A stretch of 64,000 nt of DNA from Thalassia testudinum (Eukaryota > Streptophyta > Magnoliopsida > Alismatales > Hydrocharitaceae). Below the pieces are notes generated by a model. The model was given only the letters and a program-made list of their open reading frames with translations. It searched no databases and had not been told where the DNA came from. A program made the translations under genes and the position numbers. Every line of letters starts with the position of its first letter. Position 1 is the first letter of the stretch. Of this stretch, positions 21,848 through 32,328 are shown piece by piece. Location of the stretch: contig JAZHRO010000073.1 of NCBI GenBank assembly GCA_037157565.1, positions 11,290,501 through 11,354,500 of the forward strand, written 5' to 3'.

Positions 21848-21850
21848 AAA

Positions 21851-22065
21851 TGTTGAATGCTACGAACCTACGCTAACGTGTTTGGTTTTGGAAAACCTGT
21901 CGTTGTAGTTCGAAAGCGAAGAATTCGTGTTCAACAAATAAAATTTATACCGAAAATAATTCTGGGTCGAACACAGGGAGCCTACGTTGATCTATTCCGC
22001 AATTATATTTTTTTAAGATTTTCTTTAAGCAAGGCGTTATAATTACAATGGGACTATCAAACTAT

Positions 22066-22096
<31 letters not shown>

Positions 22097-23515
22097 CGAG
22101 AAAGAGAACATGCATTCAATATTTCAATAGTTTATAAAAGTTACACTAGAATGCGGAAAATCAATTACACTATAAAGCAGAAAATTCTACACTAGAAAAG
22201 CTGTAAATAAGAATGGGGAGAGAAATGTTATCCTCCTTGACGATTGCTTGGAGGACGAGCCGGACGGGACGACGCCTGGACGAAGGAGAACGAAGCGAGA
22301 CGAAGGAGGACGAATCAGAAGAACGAGAACGAAGCAGCACGTCGTCATCGCGGGATCCACTTTCGAAGGGGAACGAAAATTGAACTTTATCTCGCGAGAA
22401 GCATCCCGGGTGTGGGACAAGCTTCTCTTGAGCTTTGGAGGGGTAGAGAGGAGAAAGAAGGGATGAAAATTTCGTATGGAGGGGGTCTCCTTTTATAGTT
22501 TCAAGGAGTGGGGGCAAAATAGACATTACATCTTCAAAATAATAAATAAGGGGTCTTTAGTGACAGATAAATCTGTCACTAAAGCCCCGACGTGGCCGTC
22601 GCCGCCGCGCCCACTCGCGCCCGCTCGGCTGCCCGCGTGCGTAACGCCTACGCACGTCCGCGAATTCTCAGCCGTCCGATCGCGAGATCGAAGGGCTTAA
22701 AAGCGCGCCTTCACCGCTGCCGCCTGCCCTCCTGTGCGTGCGATCGCGCGTTCACGCGCGCGTCCAATCGCGCGTCGGCGCTATCGGGCGCGCGCGGCCG
22801 TTGGATCGCGATCGTGCGGTCGATTGGAGGCGCGCCACCGCTCCAATTTCTGCGGGGCGCGGCTCGAACGCGCGTCCCTGCTTCGCGTTAGAGCGCTCGA
22901 CCGCTGCGCTGCGGTCGTGTTTGTGTCAAGCGCTTGACTTCAGCGCCGGCGCGTCGCAGCAGTTGGATCGAGATCCAACGGCGGAGAGGAGATGGGTGCG
23001 TGGTCTTCACAAGATGCAAGCGGCCATTTGGGCGGCTGAGATGGCGCCACGTGGCGTCATCTTGGCCGTCCATCTTCTGGAAGTTGTAGATGGTGCCACA
23101 GATGTCGGATTGACTCGATTTTTGTGTCATTGGGCTGCGATCGTCGATCTGAATTCATCCGTGTGGTCGGATTTGTCATCTGAAGTGCGGATTTACACCA
23201 TCCTGGCCCTTGATCTTCTAGGGTTCCCTGGTCTCTATCTGATGCTACGGATGCCTGATTAAGGCGATCTTGGAGTCGTTGAACTCCAATCGTCGCCCTG
23301 ATCACATCCATACGGTTGGATCTTTGATCCGAGGCTCCGATAAAATGTTTGCCCTGTCCAAGCACATAAAAGGAGATAATTAACCTCCATTTTATTCAAA
23401 CTACTCTAAATGCGAGATGATGCATGTTATGCAATATTTATATCATGAAATGCAATCCTATGCTTAAGAACATGCATAAATAGACATTTTAAGTAGTGTA
23501 AATGTGTTTACATCA
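21851..23515 (-). repeat. Element 2 5' LTR
   Basis: 1665 bp, plus-strand ends TGTTGAATG and TTTACATCA; partner of 11880-13534, differing by scattered substitutions and a few short indels (for example extra bases near 22755-22775). Drives transcription toward lower coordinates. Confidence 0.95.
22488..22584 (-). promoter_or_regulatory. LTR promoter: TATA box with upstream inverted repeat
   Basis: TATAAAAGGA on the minus strand at 22488-22497; the 14-bp inverted repeat CTTTAGTGACAGAT/ATCTGTCACTAAAG is at 22555-22568 and 22571-22584. Unchanged between the two LTRs although neighbouring bases differ. Confidence 0.7.
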
Positions 23516-24181
23516 AGGTGTGTCCCTGAGGAGGAACAACTAAGTGTCTTAAACTTTTGTCACACATTGCATTGTGGTGGATACTTTAGTGCTAAAAAGA
23601 TTGCTTTTAAAGTTCTCCAATCTAGTTTTTGGTGACCCTCACTATACAAAGATGTCATACTTATGTAGGGGCATGTCTTCGATGCCAACAGACTAGAACA
23701 ATTGGGAAGTGGGATGAGATGCCCCATCAGCCTATTCTTCCTATCAAGATATTCAACGTTTGGGGCATAATTTCATGGGCCCCTTCCTATCATTCTATGG
23801 TTATGAGTATATACTCATGGCAATTGACCATATGTCAAAATGGATAGAGGCCATCTCGGCTAGGACCAATGATCACTCGGTGGTCGTGGATTTTGTTAAG
23901 GCCAATATCATTTCCCGATTTGGCTACCCGAGGATTATTATTAGTGATGGAGGACATCATTTCCGACATGGTCACTTCACCCGTCCACTCAAGAGTCTTG
24001 GTGTCACCCACAAAGTGGCAACCCCATATCATCCGCAAATGAGTAGACAAGTAGAAGTGTCCAATAGGGAGATCAAAAGAATTCTAGAGAAAACTGTAAG
24101 ACCTGATAGGGAAGATTGATCGAAGAAATTGAATGACGCATTATGGGCTTATAGAATTGCCTACAAGACCTCTCTAGGTAT
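23516..24181 (+). pseudogene. Athila-1 integrase remnant
   Basis: Continuation of Athila-1 after element 2. It opens with CVPEEEQLSVLNFCH and HCGGYFSAKK (second zinc-finger His replaced by Tyr), then CLRCQQTRTI; the frame shifts, and an open piece from 23760 to 24119 carries MGHNFMGPF (expected catalytic Asp is Asn), [15 protein letters not shown] with the second Asp, and [11 protein letters not shown] with the Glu. Ends at YKTSLG just before the LTR that starts at 24182. Dead by several stops and the lost Asp. Confidence 0.85.
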
Positions 24182-26158
24182 TGTTTTGCTCGTAAAACAC
24201 GTATTTGATTTAGAAATGTTATAGTATAGTGCGAATCACGACTCAAACAACAATTTCTATAATGAGACAGTGAGTCCCGGTCGATCTTAGGGAGGCATTT
24301 AAGAATGAAGTTGATTTTTGATTTTTATGTTCTTTTCTTGCTTAAAATCGGATTCCAGTTTCTTTGGTGCAAGTGAAAGTTACACCGGTCGCATTGTTAA
24401 TGCGAAAAACATGTGCATGCATCAGGTAGACCACAAAGGTGAATGTGTGGGTTTATTATTCGCATGATTTTTACTATATGATGGCGACTAACAGAGGATG
24501 AATCTATCGCTAAATCATTAATATCCTCTGAAACCAACATTTTAGTTGCAACAAGATAAAAATATGAAGTAAGTAATTAGTGATTGCAATATAGATACAT
24601 GGCTTAGATATCATGCAACTGGTGATTTCATTTCTTCAAGAATTTTGTCATTACAATTAAATGTGGAGGAAAGCTTGTACATGAAAGATTAAAAACACTA
24701 TTGCTAACAGAAAAGTCATGCATGCATGGATCTAGGATAGATTATGCATGCAATCATAGGAATGGAGGATACTACTATTACTAACAGAAAATAATGTAGA
24801 CATTAAAACTATGAAGAACTAGCTAACAGAGATTAGAACGTTGGAAGTGGTCTCCAATGGCTGTGTGGCCTGAGGTGGTGGGAAGGGAAAGAGGGACGGC
24901 TAAGGTGGTTGGCTGGCCTCTTGAGAGGGTGGTGGAGGAGCTCCTGCTCTTGGACGTAAAGGTGGTGATGATGGAAGTGATGGAGCTCGCCAATGGTGTG
25001 GAGAATGGAGGTGACATCCAAGAACTAGATGGGTCCCTTGGATGTCCATGATGGTCTTTAAATAGACCAAGGGATGGCTCATTTAGAGAAGTGTGGAACT
25101 TTGTAGAAGAGTTCCCATCTTGGTTGTCTAACCCATTTGAAATGGGTCCTCTTAGATCCACTTCTTATGGGGGTGGTTATGGACTCCTTGAAAGACTATT
25201 TTTAGTCTTCCAAGGTGGTGCCACTTGGAGGCCTTTCGAGAGAACTCTAGAGTGGGAGGCCAAGTGGTGGTGTGTTTGTGTGTGCGTGAGTGTGTGGGTG
25301 TGGCTAGGTGGTTTAGGTCGAGTCCTATAGGTTTAGGTGATTGGGTTTAGGTAGGTTTCTAGAAATAGGGTTATACACCCTAATACTAATGTGATAAGTG
25401 CAATTAAACTTATCCTAAATTTAATTGAGTGGATGTGTGTGTAATTAGGAGAGCAAGTTCCCAATTAGGTCGAGCTTGAGTCAATTGGACTCTCACCGAG
25501 TCCAATCAGACTTGTATTGGTTGAGGTTTGAGCTCAATTGGACTCTATGAGTCAAATTGGCTAAGTGAAGTGTAATTGACTTAGATCCAAGTCAATTGGG
25601 TTTAGTGAGAACCTAATTAGGTTCTTAGGAGGGTCTTAGTGTATTGCACTAGGCTTAGGGCACCTTAATTTAGGTTCCCTAGGATGTAGAATTGGGTTTA
25701 AGGGCTTAAGAAATCAAGATCTAGGCTTGATTTCAAAAATAATAACTGGAGAGGTGTTCCAGACGTCTAATTTAGTGATCAGAAAACTTATACTTCAAAA
25801 TCAGAAGTCCAAGTCTCTAGTTTGTACGTTTGAAGTTGAATAAGGTGAAGTTGAGGGTTCGTCTTCGAATTCTGTATAAATTAGGCATCTGACACCTTGT
25901 TCGGACATCCAGATATTCCAGCAGAATTGGGTTCTGGCTCTACGGGTGGTGTCTAAGGGTCCTAGACGTCCAGCAACCTACCTGGACGTCCAGATATGGG
26001 CTGGAATAAGGGTTTTTACGTATTCTAGGTTGAGGTGACCTAATCTAAGGGTGGCTAGGGTTTAAAAAGGTCTCTAGGGCTATCCTAAGGCTAGGAAAGG
26101 TCCTGTATTCTTCATAATTTAATTCCTACATTAAAATTCTGCTAATAAGGTAGTATAC
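24182..26158 (-). repeat. Truncated gypsy LTR (minus orientation), family C
   Basis: Starts TGTTTTGCTCG exactly where Athila-1 stops and shows the layout of the other minus-oriented LTRs near their plus-strand start (GTTATAGTATAGTGCG, then GGTCGATCTTAGGGAGGC). A TATA-like TATTTAAAG lies on the minus strand near 25051-25059. Notable inverted repeats: ATTGGACTC/GAGTCCAAT (25484-25506) and CTGGACGTCCAG near 25980. Its right end is replaced by another LTR at 26159. The stretch has no supported gene; the open frames at 24823-25330 overlap on both strands and look spurious. Confidence 0.55.
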
Positions 26159-27832
26159 TGATAAACACACATGAATTCATGATAAAATGCTTATTTATGA
26201 TAGTTCCTATGCTTAACATTGCATACCATGTTGTAAATATTACATAGCATGCATCATCCTGCATTTAGAGTAGTTGTGTATACTTTAGGTTAATTACATC
26301 ATTTTTATGGCCAGGAGGGAAGGAGATTCATTTCATGGCCTCGGATTGATGATACGAATGTACGGATCTGATTAAGATGATGATCGGAGTCCAACACCTC
26401 CAAGATCATCCTAATCGGAATCCCGTATCACCTTATGCGATCTAAGGAAGATCAATGGCCAGGGAGGCAATGTGACATCTTACGAGCTTTGAATGAAAAA
26501 TCCAATCGTACGGATGGATCTGGAGCGACAATTACAGTCTGACAGCGTAGAAATAAAATCGATCTGAGCATCATGGCACCCTCTGCAATAGAAAGAAGAT
26601 GGACGGCCCAGATGGTGCCACGTGGCACCATTTAGGTCGCCCAACACTAACCAACAGCAACTGGAAGGCGCCCCCTCATCACCTCCATTCCCAGCCGTTG
26701 GATCAAGATCAATCGGTTGAGAAGATCTCTCCACCGCATGCCCATGAGACATCTTCGCGTCACAAGAGCCGGCTTGGCACACGGTGAAGCAATTGGCTTG
26801 CAAAGAAGGAGCACGGGTTCAAGACCTACGGACCCCCCAAATCAGCAATTGGAAGCACGCACGCGCACAGCCAGCCGCACGCACGCACAAGGGCGCAACG
26901 CACAGCCACATGCAACGTAGTGCCAGCGAGCGAGCACGCGCACGACAAGGGGGTGTGGATCTTCAGTGACAGCATGGGTGGACCTTTAATGACGCTTATA
27001 GCCGTCACTAATTGCTTGTAGGCGCAAGGATAGCTGCGAGCGTGAGCGGTGGGGTCGCGATCTTCAGCGACAACTGTAGGGGTTCTTTAGTGATGCTTGC
27101 AGCTATCACTACAACCCTCTACACGAATTTTTTCTTCTTCCCTCCACTATATAAACACCCCTACACCCCCCATTCCTCTTCATCTCTACCTACTCTACCC
27201 CCACCTACTCCTAAGCTCTAGTAGTCTACCAAAGCTCCATTAGAGCTTACACTCAAGCTCCAAGGGCCTCTTATTAGTGTAATGATCCTTCGTCCCACCA
27301 AACATTCATCCTTCATCCCACCACCTTCATAAGAAGCCTTGGAGCCATCCTCCCACCTCCATGTCGGTAGAAGATCACCTTCATCTCCTCACCTCCATTC
27401 CAGAGCCTCGGTGAAGCATTCCTCAACCCGACGTTCTCCTGCATCTTAGCTCCATCGTCCTGCATCTCACATTCTTCATCCAAGCTTCCGCCAGGCACCA
27501 TCGTCTCGCCGAACAGTCGATTTGGGAGATTTCTTCTCACCCCTATCTCTTTCATGCTTTCATAGATCATTGTAATAAACATCTATATGATATATCATAG
27601 TTGTTTCATCTCTCTTCTAAACTTATCTTGCTTGTCTTTTTATTTCAAAAACACAAAAAAATAACAAAACCCCAAAATGCCAAAGAGAAACAAAATGAAG
27701 CACGGTTTTCAAACAAAGTAAATGTCGCCTCCCTATGTTTCAGTTATATATTGTATTTGATAGATGTGTTTTGCGAGCTACGATGATGGGTTCTCCAAAC
27801 CCCGATTTTAATTTGCGAAACACGACTGATCA
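26159..27832 (+). repeat. 5' LTR (plus orientation) related to element 2/A LTRs
   Basis: 1674 bp from TGATAAACACAC to GACTGATCA. It shares with element 2 and A LTRs the block GCATGCATCATCCTGCATTTAGAGTAG (here 26238-26274), a GATCGGAGTCCAAC stretch and the CpG-rich U3. TTTAGTGA/TCACTA-type repeats at 26964-27110 precede a TATA box at 27148-27155. Directly followed by a PBS, so it is a 5' LTR rather than a solo LTR; the rest of its element is gone. Confidence 0.75.
27148..27155 (+). promoter_or_regulatory. TATA box of the plus-oriented LTR
   Basis: TATATAAA about 40 bp after GCTATCACTAC, the last of the GTGAC/GTCAC repeats. Confidence 0.6.
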
Positions 27833-27835
27833 TTT

Positions 27836-27842
27836 TGGCGCC
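27836..27842 (+). promoter_or_regulatory. Primer-binding site stub
   Basis: TGGCGCC three bases after the LTR end, the canonical first bases of an Athila-type PBS. The sequence then switches at once to another LTR, so a deletion has removed the rest. Confidence 0.65.
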
Positions 27843-28085
27843 TATTTACAAAGCAAGATTGGGTTTTAAATCGTTACGTTGTAGTATAGCCGAAATCGCT
27901 TTGAAAATAAATAATATTTATTACTCGAATTTTAAGTCCAAGGTCAAACACAGGGAGCAATATGAATTCACATACTAATCTCAAGAATGCAAATGAGCAC
28001 AAGAATTTAAACCAAATAAACTACTCAAAAATGATAATCAGTGTAAGAACATGAGTATAATAAGAATTCAACATGATAAAAAGAA
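27843..28085 (-). repeat. LTR start fragment, B-like
   Basis: Resembles the plus-strand start of minus-oriented B-type LTRs (TTACGTTGTAGTATAG, ATTTATTACTCGAATTTTAAG, CAAACACAGGGAGCAA, AATTCACATACTAATCTC; compare the reverse of 44300-44437). Only about 240 bp remain before A1 internal sequence begins. The right limit is approximate. Confidence 0.55.
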
Positions 28086-29173
28086 TTCTATAACTACTTC
28101 GCTTCTTCCTAAGTGTTTTGAGAATTTTCAGTGCATTTATTAAGCTGGGTTTTGGACAACCGTCAATGAGTTGTTACCGCCGACAACTTGTCAACCATAC
28201 TCGTGCGGCGAAGTGTGGCTTATTTCTTTTATTTTATTTTCTTTTTCCCTTTTCTTTTTCTTTTCTTTTTGACTTTCTTTTTCTTTTTTTTTTAAAGTAG
28301 GTGGCTTCCCTGGTCTAAGATTTACCTAAAGGCAGCAAAAAGAGAATGGTTCAGTGACTTGGCTCTGGACAACCTACCTATGGGCTGTTACCCACGATAA
28401 CTTGCCAACCATATCACCCTAGAAGGTTCATTAGCTACCCAATTTCCGTTAAAATCACTGAACAATGAGTCAGTGCAAAGAAAGTGTGTAGTTGCTTAAA
28501 ACTCAAAATTCCCTCAAATCAGAGGATGGGTTGATAAGTCCTGTACTTATCACCCAAACTTATTTACTCCAATTACAATAGAATTAAGGTTGGCAAGGAC
28601 TCGAAAAACAAATCCACATTTTAGTGGATACACAAGCCGATTAAGTTCAAAGACCTGAAGGGTCTTTGTGTTTAAATCATAATGTAGAATTTTCTAAGAT
28701 TGAAAATTTTCTTAAACCCAAGTTCTCTTTCCTAATTCCAATTTTTTTAATATATATAAATAAAATAAAATAAAATAAATCTATAGAGTTGAATAAATTC
28801 AGAGATGAATATCCACCCCCCCATGCCTATCTAATGTAATGTCTTCATTGTATTAAAAAGACATAAAACAGAGTGGAATAGAGTAGAAAGCACCTAAATT
28901 GCGTGAATGTCGGGTCCGCTCCGAGATAAAAAAAATTGTATATATGCTGAATTTAGTGCCTTCAACTAGGCACACTATACAAAGAAGAGAAATAAAGAAT
29001 TCACAGGTGCAGATCAGAATCAGAAAAAAGAGAAGAAACCTCTAACCTGCGAGTAGATGTCCACAAATGTAGACCAGATTGTGGTGCAGACCCATACCCC
29101 ATAATCGAGAATATCTAAGGTTCTGAATAAAAATTACCCAAAACCTAAAATCAGTATGCAAGCAAAGTCGGAC
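28086..29173 (-). other. A1 3' leader region
   Basis: Non-coding. Aligns by eye with element 2 14060-14920 and with A2 31350-32160: twin motif copies at 28141-28205 and 28357-28418, a T/C-rich tract (28216-28295), and the PPT-like block at 28812-28850. The first ~500 bp next to an LTR are missing. Confidence 0.65.
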
Positions 29174-30265
29174 CTACGATTTATGAGGATGCAACCTAAG
29201 ACCAAAAAGTTGAGTTACAGAGAATTCAAGCTCCAAAGGATAATTAATGAATGTGTGCTTAGGTTGGACATCCTCAGAATAGATGTCGTAAGGGTTTTGG
29301 TTTGATGGTTTCAGATGAATTGGAACCCTTAGACTTAGTCTTCTATTTCCTCCAAAGTTTGCTTCCCAAATTATAACTTCCTAGCTTCTGTTCTCCTCAT
29401 TCAGAATGTCAAGTTTTGGGACCTCCTGCATATTAATCACCCCTTTTGAAATATCCAAGTCTAAAAGATGTGGCTGAATCAGAATTGACTTAGGTCTAAT
29501 TATCTTAAAAACAGAATCATCGATAAGCTCAATGGGGTGTAACTAACAATCAAGGCATTGAATTGAATCCTCCAGAAAATGCGATTTTGGATCCGTAATG
29601 TGAGCCCTAATAAGATCAGTTTCCTCAGTTATTGGGCTATCAAATGATCTTTCAGATTCCTCAGGCCTAATCGTCTCACAGAAATCGTGTTCTGTAAACT
29701 CGCGTGAGACTTCGCAACTTGAATCTTCACCATCAGAATCAAAGAAATCAAAATCCGTATTAATGTATGTCTCAAAATCATCCATCACTTTCTGGTCCAT
29801 GGAGACATACATTTCCTCGTACCCCAGCTCAGGGATTTCCGGTGAAGAAATCAGATCATCCTTAATTGGTTGTTCTAATTCAATCTGGTTAGCCTCGTAA
29901 CACGTGTCCCCCCAACAGGTGCTTGAGCGGGTTCTGACATTGGCTCTCCTGAAGGGAGTTCATCTTGGGAATCATCCCAAGATTGAACTAAAGCAACCAC
30001 AAATCTCATCCTCAATTTTGCTATCTTCCTAAGTAGAAACTCACCCAGGTTCTTATCCTTAACATCCTGGAGCCAATTCAACAAATACTTGTTTAAATCA
30101 TCAATCATTTCAATCAGGGACTCCAATCTTTCAATGCAAGGTATTGGCTGAACTGCTAAAGATTGTATGATATTCCTCAAGTTAGCCAGAACCTTATCTT
30201 GAACCTGGTTACCCTGAACCAAATGAGTTGGTTCAGGGTTGGGTGGGCTTGGGGTCAGTGCGGAG
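29174..30265 (-). pseudogene. A1 acidic-protein gene remnant
   Basis: Unknown protein, no gag or pol motif. On the minus strand from 30222: helical segment (VLANLRNIIQSL, MIDDLNKYLLNWLQDV, LGEFLLRKIAKLRMRF), then VALVQSWDDSQDE, a Pro/Glu linker, and an acidic part (MDDFETYINTDFDFF, GEDSSCEVSREF, RSFDSPITEETDL, FLEDSI). A run of six Gs at about 29911-29916 causes a frameshift where A2 has seven and stays in frame; a TAG at 29543-29545 interrupts further. The conserved text goes on to about 29174 (RVPIHLKPSNQNPYDIYSED). Clearly homologous along its length to 51389-52733 plus 40283-40376. It could act as a structural or RNA-binding accessory; this is a guess. Confidence 0.65.
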
Positions 30266-30283
30266 GATTGTATGATATTCCTC
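30266..30283. other. 18-bp templated filler at a breakpoint
   Basis: GATTGTATGATATTCCTC here is a perfect copy of 30161-30178, and lies exactly where A1 internal sequence changes to A2 LTR sequence. This looks like repair-associated filler DNA copied from about 105 bp away. Confidence 0.6.
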
Positions 30284-30821
30284 CACGTGCGTGCGCACCC
30301 ACTCTACTGTGCACGTGTGGTGGCGCGTGCGTGAGCATGGGTGGCCTGGGTTGCCCACATGGCGTGATCTGGGTCGTCCAACTTCTTTCCTTTGTAGGGG
30401 CTGCTACAGAGATTTGATTAAGTCGATTTTCATGTTGTTGGGTTACGATCGTCGTCCTGAATCCATCCATGTGGTTGGATTTATCGTTTGAAGCTCCTAA
30501 CTACATCACATAGTCCCTAGCCTGTTGATCTTCCTCGGATTACATATAGTGCTATGGGACTCCGATCAAGGCGATTTTGGAAGTGTTGGGCTCCGATCGT
30601 CGTCCTGATCAGATCCGTACAATCGGATTGTCAATCCGAGGCTTTGAATTAAATCTCCTTTTCTCCTGGCCATAAAAGGACATAATTAACCTAAAATATA
30701 TACAATCTACTGTAAATGCAGAATGATGCATGCTATGCAATATTTATAGTATGGAATACATACCTAAGCCTAGAGACATGCATAAATAGGTATTTTAACC
30801 TTAATAGATGTGTCTACATTA
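30284..30821 (-). repeat. A2 3' LTR, truncated
   Basis: Matches 57520-58043 of the 5' LTR almost throughout (GTGGCGCGTGCGTG, TTTCCTTTGTAGGGGCTGCT, TTGATCTTCCTCGGATT, ATGATGCATGCTATGCAATA). The R/U5 half is missing. Its U3 end reads TACATTA where the partner has TACATCA, a C-to-T change. Confidence 0.8.
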
Positions 30822-32198
30822 TACCCGTATGCCTATCTTTTGCTAGTCCCTAGCAAAATTAAACTATATGCTATGTATAAAAATGGAATTAGGGCTCAAT
30901 TGCTTAAGCTTAAGTTTATTAACCATAGAAAATTTCAACTAAGGTCCTAAACTATGAAGACTCAACAGTACCCAGGTGCCTGCCAAATACAGATTGCCCA
31001 AGTCCTCGCCTTATTTGAAAGGGGAAGATACATATTTTTTCTGTTTTCTTCTTTTCTAATTTATTTTGGACTTTTGGAGTTTGAGATTTTCGGGATAACT
31101 TTTTACGACTACCTGACCCGCCAAAGACTCGAAAATGACTCTAAATACTAAGCAACTTGTGATAGAGTGATAGACTCACTTAGCGGCCGTTAAAACAGAC
31201 TTCAGGCTTCTACGACTCTAGGTAACCTTAAGAGTTTCTGCCTAAATGTTTATCTTTCTGAACGATAGCTTTCTTTTTACTTTTTTTATTTTTTTATGGG
31301 GTCAACACAAGGACGAACCCAGTGTATATCTCTCCAGTTTATTCTACTTCCTCGCTTCTTCCCTAAGTGTTTTGGGAATTATTTGTGCATTTTTGTGAGC
31401 TGCGCTCTAGACAATCGACCAATGGGCTATTACCTACAGCAACTTGCCAGCCATACTCATGCGGTGAAGTGTGGTTTATTTTTTTCTCCTTTTTCCATTT
31501 TTCTATTTTCTATTTTTTTCTTCTTTTTATTTTTGAGTATCATTTTTTTTTCTAAGTAGGTGGCTTCCCTAATCTAAGATTTACCTAAAAGTAGTAGAAT
31601 GAGTATGGTCATGTAGTTGGGCTTTGGACAACCGATCAATGGGTTGTTTCCCACGGCAACTTGCCAGCCATACTACCCTAGAAAGTTAATTACCTACCTA
31701 ATTTCCTTGAAAACTACCAAAAAGTGAGTCAGTGCAAATAATGTGTAGATGCTTAGGCTTAAAGTCTCCTCAAATTAGAGTGTAGGTTGATAAGTCGTAT
31801 ACTTATCACTCCAATTTATTTACCAAATTAAAATAAAATTACTTGGCGAGGAGTTGAGACTAAGTCCACATTTGAGTGGACACCCGGGCTAATTAAGCCC
31901 GAAGACCTGAAAAGTCTAAGTGTTTAGGTTCTAAAGTATCATTTCCTAAAGTTAACAATTTCTAAAAGCCTAAGTTCTCTCCTCCTAATTCTATTTTTTC
32001 TTTTTTTTTGTCATTTTGAATTTTCAATATTTTTTAAAAGAAATTCTACAGAGCTAACGAAATAATTTCAGGATTAAGTATCCACCCCCCCATGCTTAAA
32101 TGATGCAATGTCCTCATTGTCGAAATAAAGACATGAAACAGGAGGAATAATAGAATATCACCTGAGTTTCATGACAATCCGATCAACTCCACAGAGAG
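30822..32198 (-). other. A2 3' leader, outer part
   Basis: Begins with a degenerate PPT (minus strand AGGCATACGGGTA), followed by the TTTTGCTAGTCCCTAGCAAAA block also present in element 2. Twin motif copies at 31397-31462 and 31616-31676, T/C-rich tract 31477-31553, PPT-like block 32081-32120. No gene. Interrupted after 32198 by the LINE; resumes at 39951. Confidence 0.7.
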
Positions 32199-32328
32199 TT
32201 GATTTTTTCTCAGAGCACGCATATCTTGATCCCACCAAAAATCCACCACCACAGAGATGCTCGAGATGTCGTGGGGGAGCATGAGAAGGGGAATGTGAGG
32301 GTGGGAGGGTGAGGGGTCTAGTTGGACA

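Larger units (their letters stand above)
11880..23515 (-). mobile_element. Element 2: nearly intact Athila-type retrotransposon
   Basis: Complete 11.6 kb element on the minus strand. LTRs 11880-13534 and 21851-23515 are direct repeats (95 percent identity or better by eye, not computed) that begin TG and end CA. Perfect 5-bp target duplication AGGTG at 11875-11879 and 23516-23520. PBS next to the right LTR, PPT next to the left LTR, and gag, protease, RT, RNase H and integrase in a single frame in between. It sits in the RNase H/integrase junction of Athila-1 and is the youngest-looking full element in the window. Confidence 0.95.
6111..24181 (+). mobile_element. Athila-1, old Ty3/gypsy element with three interruptions
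   Basis: Plus-strand remnants of gag, protease, RT, RNase H and integrase in Athila order, without recognisable LTRs. It is split by a hAT element (8809-9935), by element 2 (11880-23515, target duplication AGGTG) and cut on the right by an LTR starting at 24182. Reading frames join across the hAT and element 2 sites when one target copy is removed, which proves that the pieces belong together. The many stops, frameshifts and lost catalytic residues mark it as one of the oldest layers. Confidence 0.85.

Noticed and set aside
26154..27837. Plus LTR at 26159-27832 as a solo LTR
   Set aside because: Flanking 5-mers TATAC and TTTTG do not match, and a PBS follows the LTR, so it is a truncated 5' LTR.
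29174..30265. Acidic protein as a host gene or gene fragment
   Set aside because: Two copies occur between retroelement leaders at the same place, and the frame ends inside the element; no introns or host-like flanks. A very old capture from the host remains possible.
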